DNA of 50,684 nucleotides from an uncultured Oscillospiraceae bacterium (GCA_947627745.1 CANQXH010000005.1:1-50684), one strand, 5' to 3'. Positions 31,995-39,735 are shown, counted from the stretch's first letter. Notes: generated by a model not told the origin, from the letters alone. Numbers and translations are program-made.

Positions 31995-33074
31995 TCACAT
32001 TCCTCCCTTGCGGAACAGCGTGTAAAAGGAATACATAGTCCCCATCACCACCAGGCCCACGCAGATGTTGAGGGGCAGAATCAGGCCGCTGCTGAGGATC
32101 GCGCCGGGGGTCCCCAGGGGGATGCCACTTTCCAGATGGTTGGCGCCGGTGAAGAAGGAATAGCTCTTCGCCAGGCAGTAAAAGGTCAGAGCGCACAGGG
32201 TTATCCGGCGATAGATCCGCTCATTGAAGAACCGTTCCGTCTTGGCAAAGCCGAAGGCGTTCAGGTACAGGATTAGCCCGGAGCCCAGCACCGCGCCCCC
32301 GGAAAAACCGCCGCCGGGGGATAGGTGGCCGTTTAAAATAATGTAGACCCCGAAAATCAGAATCAGCGGCACTAGGAGCCGGGCGGTCTGCTGGAGGATC
32401 CCGTCATTTTTCGGCTCAAACAGCCGGTCGTTCTCCTGCTGGATCCGGGTCCGGGCGGCGCTTTTGCCGTCGCAGGCGTCCACCCGAAGCAGCACCTGGA
32501 CGCAGCAGGAGGCGATGAACAGCACGCAGGACTCCCCAAAGGTATCGAAGGCCCGGTAGTCCAGGATCATGCCGGTGACAAAATTGGTGGCGCCGGTCTC
32601 CTCCACGCCGTGGCGGATGTAGCGGGCGGGAACCTCGTTATTGGCTGGGTTATCGGGGCTTCCGAAGGGCGGCAGATGGACGGTGGTCCAGAGGAACACC
32701 AGAATGATCGCCCCGCACAGCAAAACGGCCATGATCTTATACACGGCCCGGAAGAACCGTAGGGACTTTTCCTGGGCCTGGAGTACCGCCTGGGCGTCTC
32801 CGGTCCCCTTTTGCAGGGCGATCCGGTCCCGCCAGGCCTGGGCGTAGCCCGGGGTGTGGGACTGGGGCCAGACCTCGGGGCCGTAGACCTCCTCGGAGGC
32901 CCGGCGGCGGGATTCCAGAGCGCTGTCCCGGGCCGGGAGACGATCGGCGCTTTCCGGGGCGACCGCCGGACCGGCGTCCTCCGTCACATCCTCTAATAGG
33001 TCCAGGTCCCCGGCCAGCCAGCGCTTGAATTTCAGGTAGCCGCCCAGCTCCTGGGGGCTTTTTCGCTTACTCAT
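31995..33074 (-). CDS. MbhE-MnhB fusion subunit with soluble N-terminal extension
   Basis: A 359-residue protein in three parts. Residues 1-105 are hydrophilic and charged, with no match known to me. Residues about 110-200 resemble MbhE: one helix then HLPPFGSPDNPANNEVPARYIRHGVEETGATNFVTGMILDYRAFDTFGE, the link found in membrane-bound hydrogenase antiporter modules and at the end of long MrpA. The rest is MnhB: LLVPLILIFGVYIILNGHLSPGGGFSGGAVLGSG, three or four helices. It overlaps the DUF4040 gene by eight bases. The set DUF4040 plus MbhE-MnhB corresponds to a split MrpA C-terminus plus MrpB. Confidence 0.82.
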   Translation of the reverse strand: MSKRKSPQELGGYLKFKRWLAGDLDLLEDVTEDAGPAVAPESADRLPARDSALESRRRASEEVYGPEVWPQSHTPGYAQAWRDRIALQKGTGDAQAVLQAQEKSLRFFRAVYKIMAVLLCGAIILVFLWTTVHLPPFGSPDNPANNEVPARYIRHGVEETGATNFVTGMILDYRAFDTFGESCVLFIASCCVQVLLRVDACDGKSAARTRIQQENDRLFEPKNDGILQQTARLLVPLILIFGVYIILNGHLSPGGGFSGGAVLGSGLILYLNAFGFAKTERFFNERIYRRITLCALTFYCLAKSYSFFTGANHLESGIPLGTPGAILSSGLILPLNICVGLVVMGTMYSFYTLFRKGGM

Positions 33075-33321
33075 CCCGGTCCTCCTTCCGGATGGCGTGG
33101 ATCTTTTTCAGCGTCACGAAAAAAAGGACGCTGGTAACGCCGGCCCCCACCGCCGCCTCCGTGATGGCCAGATCCGGGGACTGGAGGAGGATCCAGATGA
33201 TGCACATAATCAGGCTGTAGGACATGAACACAATGATGGAGGCCAGCAGGTCCCGGATCACCGCCACCGACACGGCGCACACCACCAGCGACAGCAACAG
33301 CAGCAGCTCAAACACTTCCAT
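33067..33321 (-). CDS. DUF4040 / MbhD-like antiporter subunit
   Basis: An 84-residue protein with two to three helices. The core RDLLASIIVFMSYSLIMCIIWILLQSPDLAITEAAVGAGVTSVLFFVTLKK is the DUF4040 domain found near the C-terminus of MrpA and free-standing as MbhD; the PDLAxTEAAVGAG segment is diagnostic. The ATG at 33321 follows GGAGGAAAAGGACC and is preferred to one 42 bases upstream. Confidence 0.85.
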   Translation of the reverse strand: MEVFELLLLLSLVVCAVSVAVIRDLLASIIVFMSYSLIMCIIWILLQSPDLAITEAAVGAGVTSVLFFVTLKKIHAIRKEDRDE

Positions 33322-33667
33322 GGTCCTTTTCCTCCTGTTTTCCTTCGTTGTCCAGATGAACAACGGCGATTTCTCCCAAATTTTCGTTGGTCATGGCTTC
33401 CAGCCGGCTGATCATGTGCCCGGAAACCGGGGAGGCCAGCCAGAAAAAGGCGATCACCAGGAACAGCTTCAGGCTGTCCATGCTGAACCCCCGCAGGACC
33501 ATGCACCCCAGGAACACAAAAAGGATCCCCAGGGTGTCCCCAATGGCGGCGGCGTGTATCCGGTTCAGGGCCTTGCGGAATTTGTTGACGCCGAACACCG
33601 CCAAAATCTCTAAAAACAGCCCCAGCAGGAGCAGGATCCCCGCCAGAAAATACCGTACCCATTCCAT
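33308..33667 (-). CDS. MnhG/MrpG subunit
   Basis: A 119-residue membrane protein with three helices: YFLAGILLLLGLFLEILAVFGVNKFRKALNRIHAAAIGDTLGILFVFLG, then LKLFLVIAFFWLASPVSGHMISRLEA, the PhaG_MnhG_YufB pattern, with a charged tail. GGAG precedes the ATG. Follows MnhF by one base and overlaps the DUF4040 gene. Confidence 0.88.
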   Translation of the reverse strand: MEWVRYFLAGILLLLGLFLEILAVFGVNKFRKALNRIHAAAIGDTLGILFVFLGCMVLRGFSMDSLKLFLVIAFFWLASPVSGHMISRLEAMTNENLGEIAVVHLDNEGKQEEKDHGSV

Positions 33668-33668
33668 A

Positions 33669-34037
33669 TCAATTCGTCTCCTTTTCCTCGGGGCCCGCCG
33701 GCTCCTCCCGATGCTTCAGATTGTCCTCCACCGCCTGGAGATCGGCCTTCATCTGCTTTTTCTGAAGATACACGCCGGTGTAGACCTTGCAAAGCACCAC
33801 CACCGCCAGAAAACTGATCATGGCGTAGATCAGGCAGACGTCCACCAGGTAGCTCTCATCCAGGTATACGGACAGCAGAGCGATCAGCATAATGACGATG
33901 GTGCCGATCATGTTCACCGCGATGATCCGGTCGGAAATTCCCGGCCCCAGCACCGAGCGGATGATGCTGACAATGATGAGGATCCCCAGTGCCACCATCA
34001 TGCCGATTAACAGGGCCCCAAAAACCTGCTCTATCAT
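33669..34037 (-). CDS. MnhF/MrpF subunit
   Basis: A 122-residue protein with three helices and the family signature RSVLGPGISDRIIAVNMIGTIVIMLIALLSVYLDESYLVDVCLIYAMISFLAVVVLCKV. The N-terminus is set by an ATG overlapping the MnhE stop (ATGA). Its C-terminal 35 residues are charged and longer than in most MrpF proteins. Confidence 0.88.
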   Translation of the reverse strand: MIEQVFGALLIGMMVALGILIIVSIIRSVLGPGISDRIIAVNMIGTIVIMLIALLSVYLDESYLVDVCLIYAMISFLAVVVLCKVYTGVYLQKKQMKADLQAVEDNLKHREEPAGPEEKETN

Positions 34038-34531
34038 GCCTGCTCCGCCTCCTTTCGGCCAAATTCGCGATCCCGGGCTTCCATCTCCCGCAGGAGCTGG
34101 ACGAAGGACGAGTTTTCCAGACCCTCCCCGAATTTTCGGTCCAGGCAGTGGACGCAGAAGCGGCTGCCCTCCATGGACACGGTGATGGTGCCCGGGGTCA
34201 GGGTGATGGAGTTGGCTAGCATCGCTTTGGCCAGATCGGAGGTCAGGTCCGTGGTGAAATAGACCAGCGCCGGCTCCGGCTCCAGTTCCGGGGACAGGAC
34301 CAACCCCAGCACCTCCAGATTGGCCTTCACGATCTCCCGGATCAGCACCCCCAGATACCGGACCAATAGAGGCGACAGCCGCCAGAACCGCAGCTCCTTT
34401 TCCAGGCTGTAATCCAAAAAGCGGCACAGAAACCAAAAAAGCGCGGCTGACAGAACCAGGCCAAGCACACAGATTTCCAGTGTGATTCTCCCGTTCAAAA
34501 TCAGCCACGCGGCAAAGATCAGGGCAAACAA
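34034..34531 (-). CDS. MnhE/MrpE subunit
   Basis: A 165-residue protein: N-terminal helices (FALIFAAWLILNGRITLEICVLGLVLSAALFWFLCRF), then the soluble ferredoxin-like part with NSITLTPGTITVSMEGSRFCVHCLD, the MrpE hallmark. The frame can begin only at TTG 34531, because a TGA lies nine bases upstream. An ATG at 34541 in another frame (ATGACCCTGTTT) would give MTLFFALIFAAW if one base were missing, so the natural start may be shifted by a one-base indel. First gene of the cluster behind a good promoter. Confidence 0.82.
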   Translation of the reverse strand: MFALIFAAWLILNGRITLEICVLGLVLSAALFWFLCRFLDYSLEKELRFWRLSPLLVRYLGVLIREIVKANLEVLGLVLSPELEPEPALVYFTTDLTSDLAKAMLANSITLTPGTITVSMEGSRFCVHCLDRKFGEGLENSSFVQLLREMEARDREFGRKEAEQA

Positions 34532-34565
34532 ACAGGGTCATCTTCCTTTCTCAGATTCAGCCCAC

Positions 34566-34594
34566 ATTATATACCTCCGTTTTCAGAAATGCAA
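34566..34594 (-). promoter_or_regulatory. SigA-type promoter of the antiporter operon
   Basis: On the minus strand TTGCAT (34594-34589) and TATAAT (34571-34566) with a 17-bp spacer. The predicted leader before mnhE is short, about 30 bases. Confidence 0.75.
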
Positions 34595-34757
34595 GTGCCA
34601 AAAGCGCAAAATTGCAAAAATGGTCAGGATCCGACAAAAGCGCTCACAGCGACCCTTGTCAGTGTCCGGTAATCCTCCGGCGGATCGATCAGTTTTATCA
34701 CCGCTCTCCAATTCTTGAACGTGTACCTCCTTTAGAATAAAACTACATTTTAAAATC

Positions 34758-34786
34758 TTGTCAAATTGCAATACATCTTGTATACT
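34758..34786 (+). promoter_or_regulatory. SigA-type promoter of the PHP-phosphatase operon
   Basis: TTGTCA (34758-34763) and TATACT (34781-34786), 17-bp spacer. Between this and the divergent promoter at 34566 (34600-34750) no further gene is supported. Confidence 0.75.
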
Positions 34787-34826
34787 ATAAAAAACAGGAA
34801 ACATAGACGTAAGCTGTCCTAGAGAC

Positions 34827-34902
34827 GGCAGACCGCTGCCAGGCCCTGGTAACGGCTGCCCCGGAGGAATGCTGCCAAGACTCCAGGGAAAACTGCCTGG
34901 AG
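34827..34902 (+). other. Structured leader: two hairpins upstream of the PHP gene
   Basis: Nested stems GGCAG/CTGCC, CCG/CGG and CCAG/CTGG fold 34827-34860; CTCCAGG/CCTGGAG folds 34881-34902. No known riboswitch consensus was recognised. Confidence 0.4.
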
Positions 34903-34952
34903 CGTTCACGGAGGTACCGCCCATGGGCAAAGGGAGCGAAAACGGAGATAAA

Positions 34953-35672
34953 ATGATCGATATCCATATGCATTTGATCCCAGGGGTGGACGACGGCGCC
35001 GCGGATATGGAAATGGCGCTGAGTATGGCCCTTCGCGCCATGGACCAGGGCATCACCGCCATTATTGCCACGCCCCACAGCGCCGCCTTTGATGGGGATC
35101 CCCAGCGGACCGTAGAGCAATTCAACCGTCTGCGGGCAGGGCTGTCCAGACTGCTCCCCGTGTACCTGGGATGCGAGGTGTACTGCGCGCCGGAACGGAT
35201 GCGCACGGTGACGGAGGCGCTGAAAACGGGACGCTACCCCCGCATGAACGGCACGAGCTATGTCTTGACGGAGTTCTCTCCCTGGGTCACAGAGGAAGAC
35301 GCCCTCGTTTGCGCGGCGGCACTGCTCCGAGACGGCTGGAAGCCGGTCCTTGCCCATGTGGAGCGGTATGAACGGCTTCGCTCGTCGGTAACGGCGCTGC
35401 GGGCCATGGGGTGCCTGATGCAGATCAATGCGTACAGCCTGTATGACGAGGAGGACGCGGCCATCCGGACGTTTGCCCAGCGTCTGGCGCTGGACCGGGT
35501 GGCGGATGTGCTGGGTACAGACGCCCATCGGACCTATCACCGCCCGCCCAGTGTCCGCATGGGGCTGAAATGGCTGTATGAGAACTGCGCCGCCGACTAT
35601 GCCGACAGCCTGTCCTGGAGGGAGGCAGCGCGACTGTTTGAGATCAGGGAGGACTCCGACGGAGGAATATGA
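34953..35672 (+). CDS. PHP-fold tyrosine-protein phosphatase (CpsB/YwqE-like)
   Basis: A 239-residue PHP enzyme: DIHMHLIPGVDDGA (first metal motif), ATPHS, LGCEVY, LAHVERY and GTDAHR supply the His/Asp/Glu ligands of a trinuclear metal site. CpsB/YwqE proteins dephosphorylate bacterial tyrosine kinases that control capsule and polysaccharide export; no kinase or capsule genes are present here, so the substrate is open. The ATG at 34953 follows GGAGATAAA and gives the usual MIDIH start; an in-frame ATG at 34923 has an even better GGAGGT and would add ten residues. It is followed by an unknown gene and a NadD-NADAR gene in the same direction. Confidence 0.82.
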   Translation: MIDIHMHLIPGVDDGAADMEMALSMALRAMDQGITAIIATPHSAAFDGDPQRTVEQFNRLRAGLSRLLPVYLGCEVYCAPERMRTVTEALKTGRYPRMNGTSYVLTEFSPWVTEEDALVCAAALLRDGWKPVLAHVERYERLRSSVTALRAMGCLMQINAYSLYDEEDAAIRTFAQRLALDRVADVLGTDAHRTYHRPPSVRMGLKWLYENCAADYADSLSWREAARLFEIREDSDGGI

Positions 35673-35810
35673 GGAAACGCCGGCCGCGGCCGATATCCGC
35701 GGCGCGTTGAAAAAGGGCATTGGATGGCGCCGAGTACGCTGTATGGCATCCGACCGGAGCGGTGGGAGGCGGACGAGGTAGAATGGATCTGCAAATCGAA
35801 AGGAGCGGAT

Positions 35811-36353
35811 ATGATGGAAAAATGGTCTAAAAAAGAAGGGGAGGGCGCGGCCGTACCGGTGGGGAAAATGCTCTGGACCGGGGATATGGTCATCCGTGCC
35901 TGCGGCGGCGGGGAGCCGGCGCGTTATCCCGGCTGCCGTTACCCCACCTACCGTTTACAGTGGGTGAGCCGGACCACGGGAGAGGTCCGAGAGCCACAGG
36001 AGACGACCAGGACCTATTCCGCGCACCTGGGATTCACCGCGGCGGGCAAACAATACCAAAGCATCAGCCAGCTCTATGCCCAGCATGACGAAAGGCGGAC
36101 CTGGTGCCGGGATATCTATGGCCGGGAGGTGCTGTACCTGGCGGAGCGCTTTCCGTGCTTTGACAGCGAGGACTTTCTGTATGAAAAACGGTTTTACCGG
36201 TTCTTCTTCCTCCGGGAAGGGGAAAAGCTGACTCGGGTGCAGTACACCGATGAGTCCAACACGGTGACCGTCACCGAGGATGTGGCGAATTTGGAACGGC
36301 AGTGGATGGAGAAGTTTCAGTCCCTGGGATATTTTGATACGGAGATTGGATAG
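35811..36353 (+). CDS. Protein of unknown function (180 aa)
   Basis: The ATG at 35811 follows AAAGGAG with five-base spacing. The product is hydrophilic, without signal peptide or membrane helix. A central segment SAHLGFTAAGKQYQSISQLYAQHDERRTW and a Phe/Tyr-rich YEKRFYRFFFLREGEKL followed by a VTVTEDVANLERQWMEKF tail suggest a folded, mixed alpha/beta domain. I do not recognise the family. It lies 138 bases after the PHP gene and 107 bases before the NadD-NADAR gene, so co-transcription is plausible but not shown. Confidence 0.65.
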   Translation: MMEKWSKKEGEGAAVPVGKMLWTGDMVIRACGGGEPARYPGCRYPTYRLQWVSRTTGEVREPQETTRTYSAHLGFTAAGKQYQSISQLYAQHDERRTWCRDIYGREVLYLAERFPCFDSEDFLYEKRFYRFFFLREGEKLTRVQYTDESNTVTVTEDVANLERQWMEKFQSLGYFDTEIG

Positions 36354-36460
36354 AGCGCAAGCGCGGCACGGATGTGCCGCTCCTGCTGAAAGATCACATT
36401 TTTAGCGGGGTGGACTTCTTTGATGCCACGTTTCAGGTACTTGAGAAAGGAGATCAAGCG

Positions 36461-37570
36461 ATGGCGGAGAAGATCATTGTGATGGGCGGTTCCTTCAATC
36501 CGCCTACCCTTGCCCACCAGCGGCTCTTACTGGCGGCGGTGGACACATTCGGAGCGGACAGAGGGATCTTTGTCCCTTCCTCCCATACTTATGTGAAGAT
36601 CAAAATGCGGCGGGCGAAGCGGCCGGAGGAGACCCTTCCCGAGGACGTGCGTTTGGCGATGCTCCAGGCCATGGCAGAGGACGACCCCCGGCTGGCGGTG
36701 GATAATCTGGAATACCACCGCACGGAAAAGGGCTATTCCTATGAGACGATGCTGTCCATCCAGGAAAAGAACCCCGACAGTGAACTGTACTTCCTGGCCG
36801 GCGGCGATAAGCTGGAGGTCATTCCCCGGTGGCGCCGGAGCCGGGCGTTTCTGGAGCGTTTTCGGGTGATCGTTGTCCGGCGGAATGGGGAGGACGTGGA
36901 AGCCGCGCTGCGGGAGGACCCGTTTCTGCGGGAATACAGCCGGATGCTGTGCGTCATGGACGCGCCCCCGGGGCTGGAGGGGATCAGCTCCTCCGCTGTC
37001 CGGGACCTGCTGCGTTCCGGCGCTCCCGGCGCCGAGAGCATGTGCCACAGCAAGGTGTGGGCGCTGCTGCGGGCCCATGGCTGCATGGACGGCAGGGCTG
37101 TTCTGCAATTTCGGGACGATTATTTCTTCCTCAGCAACTTCTATGCCGCCCCGGTGCGGTACGATGGGGTGCTGTACCAGAACAACGAGGCCGCTTTTCA
37201 GGCTCAGAAATGCGTCACGCGGGAGGAGCGGGCGGCTTTTGCGGACCTTCCGCCTGACGCCGCCAAGAAGTTGGGTCGCCGTGTGCGTCTTCGTCCGGAC
37301 TGGGAGGATGTGAAGGTGGGGATCATGGAGCAGATCGTTCGGGCCAAATTCACCCAGAACCGGGAGCTGGGGCGGCTTCTGCTTGCCACCGGCAGCGGAC
37401 GGCTGGAGGAAGGCAATACCTGGAATGACACCTTCTGGGGAACCCATCTGTCCAACGGAAAAGGGGAGAATCACCTGGGCATCATTTTGATCAAAATCCG
37501 CGAGGAGTTGAAAAAAGGGCAAAATGCTGAATACGCTATGAACAGCGATTATACGCTGGATGAAAAATAG
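36461..37570 (+). CDS. Fusion of nicotinate-nucleotide adenylyltransferase (NadD-like) and NADAR domain
   Basis: The ATG at 36461 follows AAAGGAG; 369 residues. Residues 1-205 are a nucleotidylyltransferase: VMGGSFNPPTLAHQRLL (HxGH-type motif as TLAH), FLAGGDKLEVIPRW and the C-terminal ISSSAVRDLLRSG, as in NadD, which adenylylates nicotinate mononucleotide. Residues about 212-350 are a NADAR (YbiA-like) domain: FLSNFYAAPVRYDGVLYQNNEAAFQAQK, DWEDVKVGIMEQIVRAKFTQN, LLATGSGRLEEGNTWNDTFWG and LGIILIKIREEL. NADAR domains act on N-glycosidic links, including ADP-ribosylated guanine and riboflavin intermediates. One chain thus joins NAD synthesis with a presumed ADP-ribose-type clean-up activity. 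The usual first His of HxGH appears as T in the TLAH motif, so activity needs testing. Confidence 0.87.
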   Translation: MAEKIIVMGGSFNPPTLAHQRLLLAAVDTFGADRGIFVPSSHTYVKIKMRRAKRPEETLPEDVRLAMLQAMAEDDPRLAVDNLEYHRTEKGYSYETMLSIQEKNPDSELYFLAGGDKLEVIPRWRRSRAFLERFRVIVVRRNGEDVEAALREDPFLREYSRMLCVMDAPPGLEGISSSAVRDLLRSGAPGAESMCHSKVWALLRAHGCMDGRAVLQFRDDYFFLSNFYAAPVRYDGVLYQNNEAAFQAQKCVTREERAAFADLPPDAAKKLGRRVRLRPDWEDVKVGIMEQIVRAKFTQNRELGRLLLATGSGRLEEGNTWNDTFWGTHLSNGKGENHLGIILIKIREELKKGQNAEYAMNSDYTLDEK

Positions 37571-37694
37571 GGGGCCTATGATCAAATTACAGGTCTCATG
37601 AGACAAAGAAGAAAAGGCGATGAACATCGTACTTTTGGAATGGGACATCATCCGTATCATTATAACGCAACCAAGCAGACAGCAAAAAAGAACT

Positions 37695-37728
37695 CTCTCT
37701 GATCATCTAGAATCAGAGAGGGCTCTTT
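37695..37728. terminator. Bidirectional intrinsic terminator
   Basis: CTCTCTGAT and ATCAGAGAG form a 9-bp stem with an 8-base loop. It lies between the NadD-NADAR gene and the convergent SpoIIE-like gene, with GCTCTTT on the plus side and a CTTTTTTGC tract on the minus side. Confidence 0.7.
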
Positions 37729-37741
37729 GCGCCCGCAATCG

Positions 37742-39406
37742 TCAGCAGTTTTTCTTGATCGTCACAATGTTTTGACCGTCTTTGTACTTATAGGTCACCG
37801 CGTCCATAGTCTTTTTCACCATGAAGATGCCGAGACCGCCGATCGGCCGCTCTTCGGCGGAGAGGGTAATGTCGGGGTCCGGTTTGGCGAGGGGATCATA
37901 GGGCTTGCCGTGGTCCATGAAGGTGACGCAGGCAGCCGCGGGCGCTTCTTCCATGCGCACTCGCACAGTCGCCGAACCCGTGACGGTGTCATAGGCATAA
38001 TGGGCGATATTGCCGAAAAGCTCATCCACCGCCACGTTGATCAGCGCCCTTGTCTTGACCGGGCAGCCCATGGCCTCCAGCCGCTCCTCCACAAAGGCTG
38101 TGACCCGGGAGATGTTTTCAGCCACCGCCGCTACGGTCAGTTCATCGGGATTGGAAAGCCGCATCTTTTTCTTGAATTCCAAAGAGAGCATGGTGATGTC
38201 GTCAAATTGGGGAGACGAACCGACAAAGGCGTCGATGTCCGCTTTTACCGCGGGGATCAACGCGGCGGGGGCGGCGCCGGCGTTTCGGTTCAGAACCTCC
38301 CCGAGCCGCCGGATGCCGTAGAGCTCGTTTTCCTCGTTGGTGGCCTCGGTCACGCCGTCCGTATATTGGAAGAGCTTATCCCCCGGCTGCAGCATGACGC
38401 TTCCCATTTTGTAGCGGGTGGTTTCCATACCGGCGAGTACGAAACCGGCACGGATCTTGTAGGGCTCATACTGTCCGCCTGCCCGGCATAGGAAGGGCGT
38501 TTCATGACCGGCGTTGACAAAGCGAAATTCTCCCGTTTCCAGGTCCAGCACGCCCTCAAAGGCGGTGATGAACATCTCCTCGGCATTCCCTTCGCACAGA
38601 AGCCGGTTCACTTCCATGAACACTTCCCCCAGATCCTTGCCCGGGGTGGTGTGATCCTTGATCAGGGTCTTGCCGATGACCATAAAGAGCGCCGCCGGCG
38701 CCCCTTTGCCGGACACGTCCGCCACCACCACGGCCAGATGGGTGTTGTCCACCAGGAAAAAGTCATAAAAATCACCGCCCACCTCTTTGGCCTGGCGATA
38801 CCAAGAGGACGCCGTGTAGTCCCAATAGCTTGGGGCCAGGTCCGCCCGCTCGTCGTAGTTGAGCATCAGCCCGTTTTCTGCGCAAAGATAGATGGAGGCG
38901 ATGTTGCCCGCGTTTTCCCGCATGATCGGCGCCCAGAGATGGACAAGATTCGCCAAAAGCCCCGCTTCCGCGGCGACTTCCCCTTGGCTTACTGTTTCGC
39001 TTCGCAGAACCAGCTGCATGGTATAGGTATGGGCATTTGCCGCATCGGGCGGCAGGACCTCCATGGGGCGATAATCCTCCGGCTCCGCGTAGAGCTGATG
39101 GGCGAAGAAGGCGGAATTGCGCACGAAGCCTGCGAAGCGCTCCAGCTTTTCATCCACCACGGTGGCCTCGCTCTGGGCCCCTTTATACAGATTCTGCTCC
39201 ATCTGGCGCAGCAGCGCGTCGCTTCCTACTGCGGCCGCGTTGCCGCCTAGATCCTGACTGTCCCGCTGCACCGTGTCCCGCAAGGTAAGCAGGCACCCCG
39301 TCCAAAGGATCCCCGTCAGCACCAGCGCGGCCACGCAGAGCAGAAGCATCATTCGCTGTACCTGACGGCGAATGGGTCTGCGTTTTTTCCGCTTGTCTTT
39401 TTCCAT
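37742..39406 (-). CDS. SpoIIE/RsbU-type PP2C phosphatase with HATPase domain, apparent internal deletion
   Basis: A 554-residue protein. Residues 19-41 form one membrane helix; residues about 45-205 look like the outer sensor (dCache-like) ending NYDERADLAPSYWDYTASSWYRQ. The sequence then jumps directly to AKEVGGDFYDFFLVDNTHLAVVVADVSGKG, the first PP2C motif, with no second helix, no HAMP linker and no remainder of the sensor. Later PP2C blocks (VNAGHETPFL, TDGVTEA, FDDITML) and a C-terminal anti-sigma-type kinase fold (NVAVDELFGNIAHYAY, GGLGIFMVKKTMDAV) are intact. Family members of this layout run to 700-800 residues, so some 200 seem lost, possibly by recombination between two similar AKE-GG coding stretches. 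It follows the STAS gene by 11 bases from that gene's ancestral stop and should have reversed phosphorylation of that antagonist. Confidence 0.82.
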   Translation of the reverse strand: MEKDKRKKRRPIRRQVQRMMLLLCVAALVLTGILWTGCLLTLRDTVQRDSQDLGGNAAAVGSDALLRQMEQNLYKGAQSEATVVDEKLERFAGFVRNSAFFAHQLYAEPEDYRPMEVLPPDAANAHTYTMQLVLRSETVSQGEVAAEAGLLANLVHLWAPIMRENAGNIASIYLCAENGLMLNYDERADLAPSYWDYTASSWYRQAKEVGGDFYDFFLVDNTHLAVVVADVSGKGAPAALFMVIGKTLIKDHTTPGKDLGEVFMEVNRLLCEGNAEEMFITAFEGVLDLETGEFRFVNAGHETPFLCRAGGQYEPYKIRAGFVLAGMETTRYKMGSVMLQPGDKLFQYTDGVTEATNEENELYGIRRLGEVLNRNAGAAPAALIPAVKADIDAFVGSSPQFDDITMLSLEFKKKMRLSNPDELTVAAVAENISRVTAFVEERLEAMGCPVKTRALINVAVDELFGNIAHYAYDTVTGSATVRVRMEEAPAAACVTFMDHGKPYDPLAKPDPDITLSAEERPIGGLGIFMVKKTMDAVTYKYKDGQNIVTIKKNC

Positions 39407-39417
39407 AGACGCACCCG

Positions 39418-39715
39418 TCAGACAACGGTCAGAATGTCCGCGAAGCCGGTCACCTCAAAAAATTTCCGAGATCGTCTCGTTCACATGGTGGATTTCCATT
39501 GTGCCCTGCTTGTTCATGGTCTTCTGCGCGACAAGAAGTACCCGCAACCCCGCCGAGGAGAGATAGGCAAGCTCGGCAAAATCCAGAACCAGCGCGGTGA
39601 CGCCGTCCAGGGACTGTTTCAGTTCCGCCTCCAGTTGAGGCGCCGTCGTCGTATCCAGGCGTCCCGAGAGCGCGAGGACAAGACAGCTGCCTTCTTTGGC
39701 CTTGGTGATGATCAT
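39418..39715 (-). pseudogene. STAS-domain anti-sigma factor antagonist, frameshifted near the 3' end
   Basis: The first 86 residues are a SpoIIAA/RsbV-type STAS domain: LVLALSGRLDTTTAPQLEAEL, LVLDFAELAYLSSAGLRVLLVAQK with the phosphorylatable Ser in YLSSAG. Reading stops at 39455 (TGA) after EISEIF-like residues NETISEIF. Removing one T from the T6 run (A6 on plus, 39457-39462) restores EVTGFADILTVV and a stop at 39418, the standard family C-terminus. So the gene is either mutated or mis-sequenced at a homopolymer. In partner-switching systems the antagonist is phosphorylated by an anti-sigma kinase and released by the phosphatase encoded next door. Ribosome site GGAGGAAAAAAG precedes the ATG. 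Confidence 0.78.
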
Positions 39716-39735
39716 TCTTTTTTCCTCCTTCGTAT

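Noticed and set aside
34538-34567. Nine-codon ORF (MWAESEKGR) just ahead of mnhE
   Set aside because: Its ATG overlaps the -10 hexamer of the operon promoter, so the transcript would not contain a ribosome site for it.
34592-34735. Minus-strand frame after an AAAGGAGG (34727 region), ending in a hydrophobic ILRFWHLHF tail
   Set aside because: No start codon at proper spacing and no recognisable domain; could be a fragment but cannot be supported.
6457-37570. A single NAD-centred system linking the TIR/RyR pair with the NadD-NADAR gene
   Set aside because: They are about 25 kb apart with unrelated operons between; no shared regulatory motif was seen.
37600-37704. 34-codon plus-strand ORF between the NadD-NADAR gene and the terminator
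   Set aside because: No ribosome site and it runs into the terminator stem; translation is low-complexity and basic.
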